From positions 186,001-250,000 of the forward strand of contig JBBCKD010000006.1 in the NCBI GenBank assembly GCA_037191015.1: a stretch of 64,000 bases of DNA, given 5' to 3'. Made by a program: the position numbers and the translations under genes. This stretch comes from Ravibacter sp037191015. GTDB taxonomy: Bacteria; Bacteroidota; Bacteroidia; Cytophagales; Spirosomataceae. Under the pieces are notes generated by a model. That model ran no database searches. It was not told where the DNA came from and worked only from the letters and a program-made list of their open reading frames with translations. Numbering within the stretch: the first letter of the stretch is position 1; each line of letters opens with the position of its first letter. Of the stretch, positions 35,834-43,348 are shown piece after piece.

Positions 35834-38800
35834 ATGAAAATCAGGGCAGTGTTTCGCATATTTTTTATCGCAGGTATTTGTAGTGTTTTCTTGTGGAGTT
35901 GCGGGGGAGAAAAGCTGGAGCTTAGGAAAGGCGACCGGATTGCCATTATCGGGAATTCGCTGGCAGAACGGTTTCAGCACGACGGGTGGTTTGAAACCTA
36001 TTTGCAGGCGGCCCGTCCGGATTACGATCTGACGGTCAGGAACCTGGGGTATTCGGGCGACCAGGTGCATTACCGTCCCCGGTCGCATGAAGGGTTCGGG
36101 AGCGCAGACAGCCACCTTACCCGGCTTAAGGCGAATGTCATTTTTTCTTTTTTCGGCTACAATGAATCTTATGAAGACAAGCCCGAAGAGTTTAAGCTGC
36201 AGCTGAAAGCCTGGATCGATCACACGCGGGCACAGAAATATGATTCTGTGAGCGCACCCCGGATCGTGATGTTCTCGCCCATCGCCCATGAAGACCTGAA
36301 GTCGCCCGACCTGCCTGACGGCGCCGGAAACAACCGGAGGCTGGAGGCATACACGAAGGCGATGGAAGAAGTAGCCGGGGAGATGAAAGTCGGGTTCGTC
36401 GATCTCTTCACCGAAAGCAAAACACTGTATGAAAAATCGGAAAAGCCACTGACTATCAACGGGGTGCATTTGAATGAAGAAGGGAACCGCCAGATAGGAA
36501 AGTATATTTCTCAAACCCTTTTCGGCCGGTCGGGCGCTCTTAAAGAAGTGGAGATGGACTCGCTTCGCAGCGCAGTGGTCGACAAGGACTGGCACTGGTT
36601 CAGGCGCTATCGTACCACAAGCGGCAACGATGTATGGGGTACCCGTTCGATACAGGACGGGAATAAAGCCACCCTGAACCGCGAGCTGGTGATGATCGAT
36701 ACCCTTGCCGCCAACCGTGACCGCAGGATATGGGCCCGGGCAAAAGGGAAGGACATTGAGATAGACGACAGCAATATGCCGGAGCCGGTCATCGTCGGAA
36801 CCCACATCACCAGGGACGTGAAGTACCTGGATCCGGTTGAAGCGATCAGCAGGATGACGGTCCCGAAAGACCTGCAGGTCAACCTCTTTGCCTCCGAGAA
36901 ACAGTTCCCGGAGATTGTCAACCCCGTAGCGATGCAGGTGGACGGCAAAGGGCGGACCTGGGTTGCGGCCTGGGGCGACTATCCGAAATGGGAGCCGGGA
37001 AGAAAGACAAACGACCGGCTGGTATATCTTACCGACGAGGATGGCGACGGGACGGCAGATAAAGTGAACACTTTTGCCTATGTATCCAATCCGACGGGTT
37101 TCGAATTCTGGAACGGCGGCGTGATTGTCGTTTCGGCGCCGGATATCCTCTTCCTGAAGGATACCGACGGCGATGGGGTAGCCGACTATAAGGAATACCT
37201 GTTCGGCGGGATAGGATCGGACGATACGCATCATACCGCCAACAACCTGATCTACGGTCCCGACGGGTATATTTATTACCAGAGGGGGATTTTCATCCTG
37301 GAGAATGTCGAGACGCCGTACGGACCCGCCGAAGAATCGGGTACCCCGGGACTTTATCGCTTTAATCCCAGGACCTTTGAGTTTTCCTTTGTCGTAGAAA
37401 ACACACCCAACTCGCACGGGATCAGCTTTGACCGCTGGGGAAACCAGTTCATCACCGACGGGACGAGCGGGAAGGCGTTCCAGGTGTATGTCGACCGGAA
37501 GGTGACATCGACTACCGATGTGTCGGTATATGCCAAAAGACCGCTCTTTCAACAGACTGTAAGGCCCGTATGTGCCAATACCATACTGGCGAGCTCGCAT
37601 TTCCCGGACGACTACTGGAATAACTTCCTCCTGCTCAACGTGATCGGTTACCAGGGGATCAAACGCTATTACCTTGATTACAAGCCCGAAGGCGTGATTG
37701 AAGGCCGGGAGGCGGAAAACTTCCTGTTTACCGGCACCGACCCGGCGTTCAGGCCTAACAGCGAGGCGGCTCCGCGCGTGGTAGATGCAAATTACAAGGG
37801 CGACCCCAATTTCAGGCCTTCCGATGCACTGACCGGGCCAGACGGAGCCCTTTATTTCTGCGACTGGCAAAATGCGGTCATTACACATTCGCCCTATAAC
37901 CTGCGCGATGCTTCCAGAGACCAGGTTCACGGCAGGGTCTACAGGGTTACGGCGAAGAACCGGCCGCTGCTTACGCCTGCTAAGATTGACGGCGAACCGG
38001 TCGAAGCGCTCCTGGAGCTGTATAAAAGCCGTGAAGACGAAACGAGGTACAGGGTGAGGGTCGAGCTGAGCGGGCGGGATACCAAAGAGGTGATCCCGAA
38101 AGCAAAGGAATGGCTGAAGAACCTTGACATCAATAAGGAGGAAGATGTATTGCCCATGCTCGAGATCTTATGGCTTCATCAGCAGCACAACGTCAAAAAC
38201 CAGGACCTGCTGAGGCAAATCCTGAAAGCGCCGGTGGAGCAGGCCAGGCTGGCCGGGCAGAAGGTGGCCTGGTTATGGAGCGACAGGAACTCCCATTTCA
38301 GGGGATCGTCCGAGAATACGATTTCGGGAATGCAGTTCAGGACTTATTACGAAAGTTTCTGGACCCATCCCGACAGCGTAAAAACGGAAGAGCCGTCGCA
38401 TACTCACCAGGGGCACGGAAGCGCCGACGCTAAGCCGGTAGGTACTCCCCCGGTGGTGCTGGACCTTACAAAGGAAGCGGTTGCAAAGGTGACGATCGAA
38501 ACGGCCCTGCTTAAGTTTTCTGTCAACCAGTTTACCGTAAAAGCCGGTCAGCAGGTAGAGCTTACGCTCGATAATGTCGACCTGATGCAGCACAACCTCC
38601 TGCTAGTGGAGCCCGGCGCGGCCGATGAAGTCGCCCAGCAGGCGATAGATCTTGGCGATAAAGGGCTCAAAATGGGTTTTATACCGGAGAACAAGAAGAT
38701 TCTTCACGCAACCAGGTTACTCGACTCGAAGCAGAAGGAGGTATTGAAGTTTGCAGCTCCGAAACAGCCGGGCGATTACCAGTATGTCTGTACCTTCCCC

Positions 38801-38845
38801 GGGCACGGTCCGGTCATGAGGGGTATTATGAAAGTAGTGCCGTAA
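35834..38845 (+). CDS. Fusion: SGNH hydrolase, sorbosone-dehydrogenase-like propeller, cupredoxin
   Basis: 1003 residues, lipobox LWSC (Cys23). Residues 30-235: SGNH/GDSL-type domain with candidate Ser42 in IIGNSLAE, GYSGD and FFGYNESY blocks, and NGVHLNEEG, where the catalytic Asp position before His appears to be Asn. Residues about 335-720: six-bladed glucose/sorbosone-dehydrogenase-like propeller (PVAMQVDGKGRTWVAAWGDY, HHTANNLIYGPDGYIYYQRG, NSHGISFDRWGNQFITDGT). About 720-870: helical region, perhaps HEAT-like. Residues 890-1003: plastocyanin/azurin-type domain with His920, Cys986, His991 and Met995, the complete type-1 copper set with azurin spacing. Probably a periplasmic or surface redox enzyme passing electrons to copper. 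Planctomycete relatives carry a haem instead. Confidence 0.85.
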   Translation: MKIRAVFRIFFIAGICSVFLWSCGGEKLELRKGDRIAIIGNSLAERFQHDGWFETYLQAARPDYDLTVRNLGYSGDQVHYRPRSHEGFGSADSHLTRLKANVIFSFFGYNESYEDKPEEFKLQLKAWIDHTRAQKYDSVSAPRIVMFSPIAHEDLKSPDLPDGAGNNRRLEAYTKAMEEVAGEMKVGFVDLFTESKTLYEKSEKPLTINGVHLNEEGNRQIGKYISQTLFGRSGALKEVEMDSLRSAVVDKDWHWFRRYRTTSGNDVWGTRSIQDGNKATLNRELVMIDTLAANRDRRIWARAKGKDIEIDDSNMPEPVIVGTHITRDVKYLDPVEAISRMTVPKDLQVNLFASEKQFPEIVNPVAMQVDGKGRTWVAAWGDYPKWEPGRKTNDRLVYLTDEDGDGTADKVNTFAYVSNPTGFEFWNGGVIVVSAPDILFLKDTDGDGVADYKEYLFGGIGSDDTHHTANNLIYGPDGYIYYQRGIFILENVETPYGPAEESGTPGLYRFNPRTFEFSFVVENTPNSHGISFDRWGNQFITDGTSGKAFQVYVDRKVTSTTDVSVYAKRPLFQQTVRPVCANTILASSHFPDDYWNNFLLLNVIGYQGIKRYYLDYKPEGVIEGREAENFLFTGTDPAFRPNSEAAPRVVDANYKGDPNFRPSDALTGPDGALYFCDWQNAVITHSPYNLRDASRDQVHGRVYRVTAKNRPLLTPAKIDGEPVEALLELYKSREDETRYRVRVELSGRDTKEVIPKAKEWLKNLDINKEEDVLPMLEILWLHQQHNVKNQDLLRQILKAPVEQARLAGQKVAWLWSDRNSHFRGSSENTISGMQFRTYYESFWTHPDSVKTEEPSHTHQGHGSADAKPVGTPPVVLDLTKEAVAKVTIETALLKFSVNQFTVKAGQQVELTLDNVDLMQHNLLLVEPGAADEVAQQAIDLGDKGLKMGFIPENKKILHATRLLDSKQKEVLKFAAPKQPGDYQYVCTFPGHGPVMRGIMKVVP

Positions 38846-38858
38846 GACCATCCCCCGA

Positions 38859-38883
38859 CCCCCTCCTTGAAAGAAGGAGGGGG
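38859..38883. repeat. Intergenic palindrome CCCCCTCCTT-AAGGAGGGGG
   Basis: Perfect 10-bp arms around GAAAG, 14 bases after the cupredoxin fusion gene. It belongs to the same C-rich family as 20500-20525. It could slow or stop transcription, but there is no T tract. Confidence 0.6.
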
Positions 38884-38902
38884 AGATGTAAAAAATATTC
38901 CC

Positions 38903-39814
38903 ATGAAAACAACCGCCATAGGAATCATCGGCCTTTCGGTTCATAGCGAGGATTTCACCCGGATCATCAACGGGACGCCGGGACAAAACGGCAGGCAGGG
39001 TTGCCTGGTGACGCAGCTTTATCACCCGCCCGGCAACCCGGACGTGGAATTCAGCACGGCTCAGCTGGAGAAATTCTCGAAGACCATCCGGGAGCATGGC
39101 GTCGCCTTTGCAGGTTCCATTGAAGAAATGCTGCCTCACGTAGATGCCGTGATGCTGCTGACCAACGACGGGCGTCCGCATCTGGAGGAAGTCCTGCCGG
39201 TGCTGAAAGCCGGAAAGCCGGTTTACATCGACAAGCCTATGGCCGAATCGCTGGCGAATGTAATCGCCATCTTCAGGGAAGCGGAAAAATATGGAGTGCC
39301 TGTATTTACCTCGTCGGCCCTGCGGTACGTAAAAAGAGCCCAACAATTTGCCCGGGGTGAAACCGTCGGAAAAGTACTCGGCGCTGAAACCTGGGGCCCG
39401 GCGCCGCTGCAGCAGAGTCACGTGGATCTTTTTTGGGACGGTATTCACGGTGTAGAGCTCCTGTATACGGTGATGGGACCGGGTTGCCAGTCTGTTTCAA
39501 GGGTGTTTACGCCCGGGGGAGATGTGGTAACAGGCATCTGGCCGGATGGCAGAACAGGGATTTTCCGCGGGTTGAGAAAAGGGCGTATCGGCTTCGGCGG
39601 CACTGTATTCGGCGCCGAAGGCATCGAGGCCATAGGAGGTTTTGACGGTTACGAAGGACTGGTAGATGCTATCCTGGAATTTTTCAGGTCAGGGAAGCCG
39701 CCTGTTCCTGCTAAGGAGTCAATCGAAATTTACACCTTCATGGAAGGTGCGGATATCAGTAAAAGCAAGGGAGGGATGCCTGTGAAGTTGGCAGACGTTC
39801 CAACCCAAAAATAA
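38903..39814 (+). CDS. Gfo/Idh/MocA-family oxidoreductase, cytoplasmic paralogue
   Basis: 303 residues from ATG 38903; the frame stays open upstream, but that part overlaps a palindromic repeat. It opens TTAIGIIGLSVHSEDF, with the same GLSVHS variant of the nucleotide-binding loop as the exported paralogue at 31868, and VYIDKPMAES as the lysine motif. Shared blocks along the whole length indicate duplication. It lacks any signal, so the pair would run related chemistry on the two sides of the inner membrane (inference). WDGIHGVELLYTVMG contains the usual catalytic His. Neighbours are the cupredoxin fusion upstream and an aldolase downstream. Confidence 0.88.
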   Translation: MKTTAIGIIGLSVHSEDFTRIINGTPGQNGRQGCLVTQLYHPPGNPDVEFSTAQLEKFSKTIREHGVAFAGSIEEMLPHVDAVMLLTNDGRPHLEEVLPVLKAGKPVYIDKPMAESLANVIAIFREAEKYGVPVFTSSALRYVKRAQQFARGETVGKVLGAETWGPAPLQQSHVDLFWDGIHGVELLYTVMGPGCQSVSRVFTPGGDVVTGIWPDGRTGIFRGLRKGRIGFGGTVFGAEGIEAIGGFDGYEGLVDAILEFFRSGKPPVPAKESIEIYTFMEGADISKSKGGMPVKLADVPTQK

Positions 39815-39838
39815 ATTACATCATCTATCCCGCCCCCT

Positions 39839-39854
39839 CCCGATAGCTATCGGG
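39839..39854. repeat. Perfect 16-bp palindrome CCCGATAGCTATCGGG
   Basis: It lies in the 84-base gap before the aldolase. A related half (CCCCGATAGCTGTAGG) ends the repeat cluster near 45712. Short dispersed palindrome; function unknown. Confidence 0.55.
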
Positions 39855-39898
39855 ACTATCGGGGATCGGGGCTCATTAAATCTTTAAACATAAAGCAT

Positions 39899-40732
39899 AT
39901 GAAATCAGCAAGGCTGAACCGATTGTTCAACAGAAAATCGGGGAAATGTTTCGACGTTGCAATTGATCACGGTTTTTTTTGTGAATACACTTTTTTATCC
40001 GGTATAGAAAACATCGACCGTTCGGTAAAAGTGCTTATAGACGCGGATCCGGATGCGATACAACTGACGGTAGGGCAGGCGCGTCATCTTCAATCGGTAG
40101 CCGGGAAGTATAAGCCGGCCCTGGTGTTGAGGACCGACGTCGCGAATGTATACGGGCCCGAACTGCCGGAAGTACTCTACAGCCGGATGATCGAAGAACC
40201 CGTTTTACAGGCTTTGCGCCTTGACGCGACCTGCGTGGTGGTCAATCTTTTCAGGATACCCGGGGCGCCCGAAGTAACAGACCAGTGTATCCAGAATATC
40301 CTGAAGCTGAAGCCGCTATGTGATTACTACTCGATGCCTTTGATGATCGAGCCGCTTGTTTTCCGGCCTAACCATGAAGCGGGTGGGTATATGGTCGACG
40401 GCAATATTAAGCTGATCTCTCCCATGGTAAGGCAGGCCGTAGAGCTTGGCGCCGACCTGATCAAGGCCGATCCGACCGACGATCCGGAAGAATATCACAA
40501 AGTGGTAGAGCTGGCCGGCGATGTCCCCATACTGGTACGGGGCGGCGGCAGGGCGCCGGATAAGGAGCTTCTCGAAAGGACTTACCAGCTGATGCAGCAG
40601 GGCACTAAAGGGATCGTGTACGGACGGAACGTGGTACAGCACAAAGACCCGGCCGGTATGACCCGGGCGCTCATGGCCATCGTACATGAAAATGCCCGCC
40701 CAGAGGATGTAATCGGCATGATAAAGCCCTGA
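39899..40732 (+). CDS. DhnA/LsrF-type class I aldolase family protein
   Basis: 277 residues forming a TIM barrel: FDVAIDHGFFCEY at the first strand, YSMPLMIEPLVF mid-barrel, GADLIKADPTDDP with the candidate Schiff-base lysine, and VPILVRGGGRAP and GTKGIVYGRNVVQHKDP at the phosphate-binding end. Known relatives are archaeal-type fructose-bisphosphate aldolase, LsrF and tagatose-bisphosphate aldolases. With a PfkB kinase two genes downstream, a kinase-aldolase pair splitting a ketose bisphosphate into C3 units is plausible (inference). A palindromic repeat overlaps its stop codon. Confidence 0.85.
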   Translation: MKSARLNRLFNRKSGKCFDVAIDHGFFCEYTFLSGIENIDRSVKVLIDADPDAIQLTVGQARHLQSVAGKYKPALVLRTDVANVYGPELPEVLYSRMIEEPVLQALRLDATCVVVNLFRIPGAPEVTDQCIQNILKLKPLCDYYSMPLMIEPLVFRPNHEAGGYMVDGNIKLISPMVRQAVELGADLIKADPTDDPEEYHKVVELAGDVPILVRGGGRAPDKELLERTYQLMQQGTKGIVYGRNVVQHKDPAGMTRALMAIVHENARPEDVIGMIKP

Positions 40733-40762
40733 AAGGGCGCCATATCACAGCCCCACAGGGTA
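40726..40762. repeat. Palindromic repeat overlapping aldolase stop codon
   Basis: GCCCTGAAAGGGC at 40726-40738 includes the aldolase TGA; then catatcac, agccccacaggg and tataacgacac. It matches the layout of the 20566 and 31766 repeats. Insertion of the element may have set the present C-terminus. Confidence 0.55.
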
Positions 40763-40779
40763 TAACGACACTCATATAC

Positions 40780-41910
40780 ATGAAAACAATAAACGCAGGC
40801 ATCATAGGAGGAGGCCTGATGGGTAAAGAAGTAGCCAGCGCCTTCGGGCGGTGGTTCGCGCTTAATGACTTTCCGGTAAAGGTTCAGCTGACAGCAGTCT
40901 GCGACCTGAACCCGCAGGCGCTGCAATGGTACAGGCAGATCCCTTCGGTAGAGCTGCTCATTACCGACTATAAGGAGCTGCTGAAGAGGGAAGATATAGA
41001 CGTCGTATACGTGGCTTTGCCGCATCACCTGCATAAGGAATACTATCTCGAAGTACTGGAATCGGGCAAGGACCTGCTGGCGGAAAAGCCCTTCGGGATT
41101 GACCTCGAAGCTGCAGTTGCCATACGGGACAAGGCCCGTGAATTAGGACGATTTGTAAGATGCAGCTCGGAAATGCCGTTTTTACCGGGGGCTCAGCGGG
41201 TATATGCGGAAGCGCTCTCCGGTAAGATAGGAAGGATACTGGATATCAGGGCAGGGTTTTTACATTCCAGCGATATGGATCCTGAGAAGCCGATCAACTG
41301 GAAACGGCAGGAGGCTTTCTGCGGGAAAATCGGGGTAATGGGGGACCTGGGGATGCATGTAATGCACCTTCCGCTGAGGCTGGGCTGGAAGCCTGCCGAT
41401 GTCTTTGCCCGGCTGCAGAAGATCGTAACAGAGCGGCCTGACGGAAAAGGCGGAAGGGCGGTCTGCGACACCTGGAACAACGCGACGTTATTGACTACGC
41501 TGGAGCTGGAAGGGGAGACGGTCCCGGTGTCGCTGGAAATGAAAAGGCTCGCTCCCGGCGAAACGAACACCTGGTTTATCGAGATCAACGGAACTGAGGG
41601 CGGCGTAAAGTACAGCACCAAGGATACAAAGGCATTATGGCGGTTTCACAGGAGCGGGGAGCAGGTCTGGCAACGGACCGACCTCGGGTTCCAGGTCCCG
41701 TTTCCTACGGTGACCGGCGGTATCTTCGAGCCGGGTTTCCCGGATTGCTTCATGCAGATGCTGGCGGCTTACTTCGCCGAACGGGAAGGGGCGCTCGGCA
41801 ACCGGCTGGGCTGCGTCACGCCCGATGAAGCGGTGAATTCCCACAGGGTATTCAAAGCCGCACTCGAATCACATCTATCCGGGTCTGTTGTAAAAGTTGC
41901 TTACGATTAG
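40780..41910 (+). CDS. Gfo/Idh/MocA-family oxidoreductase
   Basis: 376 residues, cytoplasmic, with a canonical Rossmann loop AGIIGGGLMGKEVA (GxGxxG), lysine motif LLAEKPFGID, and VMGDLGMHVMHLPL for the catalytic Asp/His pair. It is distinct from the other three Gfo/Idh proteins in the window and is the only one with a fully canonical nucleotide loop. The PfkB kinase starts 23 bases after it, so both probably serve one pathway of sugar or sugar-alcohol use. Substrate unknown. Confidence 0.9.
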   Translation: MKTINAGIIGGGLMGKEVASAFGRWFALNDFPVKVQLTAVCDLNPQALQWYRQIPSVELLITDYKELLKREDIDVVYVALPHHLHKEYYLEVLESGKDLLAEKPFGIDLEAAVAIRDKARELGRFVRCSSEMPFLPGAQRVYAEALSGKIGRILDIRAGFLHSSDMDPEKPINWKRQEAFCGKIGVMGDLGMHVMHLPLRLGWKPADVFARLQKIVTERPDGKGGRAVCDTWNNATLLTTLELEGETVPVSLEMKRLAPGETNTWFIEINGTEGGVKYSTKDTKALWRFHRSGEQVWQRTDLGFQVPFPTVTGGIFEPGFPDCFMQMLAAYFAEREGALGNRLGCVTPDEAVNSHRVFKAALESHLSGSVVKVAYD

Positions 41911-41933
41911 CCGGATCAACCGTCTGTTGTGTC

Positions 41934-42959
41934 ATGAAAACAAGGAATGGTATTATCGCCGGGGGAAACTGGATAGTCGATTTCATCAAATTGATCGATA
42001 CCTATCCGCAGGAGAATGCACTCGCCAATATTCTCGAAGAAAAAACCGGCAACGGCGGGGCGCCGTTCAATGTCCTGAAAGCGCTCAGTAAGATGGGCGT
42101 CTCCTTTCCGTTGGAGGGAGTAGGCATGGTCGGTGATGACGAAACCGGGCGGAACGTGTTGAGGCAATGCGAGGAAATGGGCGTCGACGCCCGGCAGATC
42201 AGGGTAGTGAAAGATTGCGGTACTTCCTTTACCGATGTGATGACGGTCGCGGATTCTGGCCGCAGGACATTCTTCCACTACAGGGGAGCAAGCGCGCACC
42301 TGCAGGCGGACGATTTCGACTTCAGCTCGTGCAAGGCAAAGATTTTCCATCTTGGATACCTGCTTTTGCTGGATGGGCTCGATCGTATAGACGAAGAAGG
42401 TAGAAGCGGCGCTTCCCGGGTACTGGAGCAGGCCGTGAACGAAGGGATTCTCACGTCCATCGATATCGTAAGCGAGCAATCGGAAAGATACCGGCAGGTT
42501 GTCCCTTCTTCGCTGCCTTTTGTCGATATCCTTTTTCTGAACGAGTTTGAGGCTGCCGGGCTCACGGGCATCGGGATCCTGGACGAAGACGGCGCCCCCG
42601 ATTTTGCCCGGATAGCAGATGCGGCTTTCGAGATCACCCGGATGGGAGTACGGAAGTGGATCGTCTTTCATTTCCCGGCGGGCGCTGTTGCTTTTAACAG
42701 GGAAGGGCGTTGTCTTTATCAGCCTTGTGTGCTGTTTCCAAGGGATTTGATCAGGGGGACCGTCGGTGCGGGAGACGCCTTTGCCGCCGGAGTGCTTGCA
42801 GGGATTCACGAAGACTGGCCGATGGAGGCCGCACTTAAGTCCGGCGTTTGTGTAGCAGCGTCCAGCCTCCTCGCCCCCGATGCTTCTAACGGTATCATGT
42901 CGTGGGATGAGTGTATGGCCTTTGGCCGGAAATGGGGATTCTCGTCCGGATCTTCATAG
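41934..42959 (+). CDS. PfkB-family carbohydrate kinase
   Basis: 341 residues of ribokinase fold. The N-terminal substrate side is GGNWIVDFIKLIDTYPQ and GNGGAPFNVLKALSKMG (the NGG-type PfkB first signature); the C-terminal second signature is GTVGAGDAFAAGVLAG, whose Asp is the catalytic base. Known substrates in the family are fructose-1-P or -6-P, tagatose-6-P, KDG and ribose. In context (aldolase, NagB-like, PIG-L) a ketose or keto-acid kinase role is likely. It follows a Gfo/Idh gene by 23 bases. Confidence 0.92.
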   Translation: MKTRNGIIAGGNWIVDFIKLIDTYPQENALANILEEKTGNGGAPFNVLKALSKMGVSFPLEGVGMVGDDETGRNVLRQCEEMGVDARQIRVVKDCGTSFTDVMTVADSGRRTFFHYRGASAHLQADDFDFSSCKAKIFHLGYLLLLDGLDRIDEEGRSGASRVLEQAVNEGILTSIDIVSEQSERYRQVVPSSLPFVDILFLNEFEAAGLTGIGILDEDGAPDFARIADAAFEITRMGVRKWIVFHFPAGAVAFNREGRCLYQPCVLFPRDLIRGTVGAGDAFAAGVLAGIHEDWPMEAALKSGVCVAASSLLAPDASNGIMSWDECMAFGRKWGFSSGSS

Positions 42960-43034
42960 CTGAAAACCGCTTGATCCATCCTGTACCGATGCCTAATACC
43001 TAGTTTATACCTCGACAAGGACGGCAGGCCGGAT

Positions 43035-43226
43035 ATGAAATTTAATCCCGCCGCATTTGCCGCATGGCTTGCCGGGTTCCTGGCAGGGTATTATTCCCGG
43101 GATTTCCTTATTTCGATATTGAACGGTATGGTGGTCACCGGAGTAGTGTATTATGTATGGATGAGCATAGCGCTGAGCAGCGGGACCACACCTGAGAAGC
43201 AACTGAAAGGCGGAAGCGAGAAATAA
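43035..43226 (+). CDS. Small membrane protein, unknown function
   Basis: 63 residues. FAAWLAGFLAGYYSRDFLI and LNGMVVTGVVYYVWMSIAL could form two membrane helices, with a charged tail (KQLKGGSEK). It is co-directional with its neighbours, lies 75 bases after the kinase and has a methionine start. I do not recognise the family. The hydrophobic pattern makes a real gene more likely than chance, but its size keeps this uncertain. Confidence 0.5.
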   Translation: MKFNPAAFAAWLAGFLAGYYSRDFLISILNGMVVTGVVYYVWMSIALSSGTTPEKQLKGGSEK

Positions 43227-43233
43227 AGTAGTT

Positions 43234-43257
43234 CCGGCCTGTGAAGACACAGGCCGG
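43234..43257. repeat. Palindrome CCGGCCTGTG-AAGA-CACAGGCCGG
   Basis: Perfect 10-bp arms and AAGA loop; third member of the family at 34721-34786. It sits eight bases after the small membrane protein gene. Confidence 0.65.
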
Positions 43258-43348
43258 GGACACAAAGGAAAAATAGTATCAGTCTTCTAAAATAAAATAG
43301 CGGAATGTGGTCAGAATCAAGGCTATTTTTGTCATTTGCCTGAATCTT

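Noticed and set aside
35822..37930. A 702-codon open frame antisense to the cupredoxin fusion gene
   Set aside because: The plus-strand protein has clear domains and a signal; the antisense product has no recognisable motif and is a by-product of GC-rich third positions.
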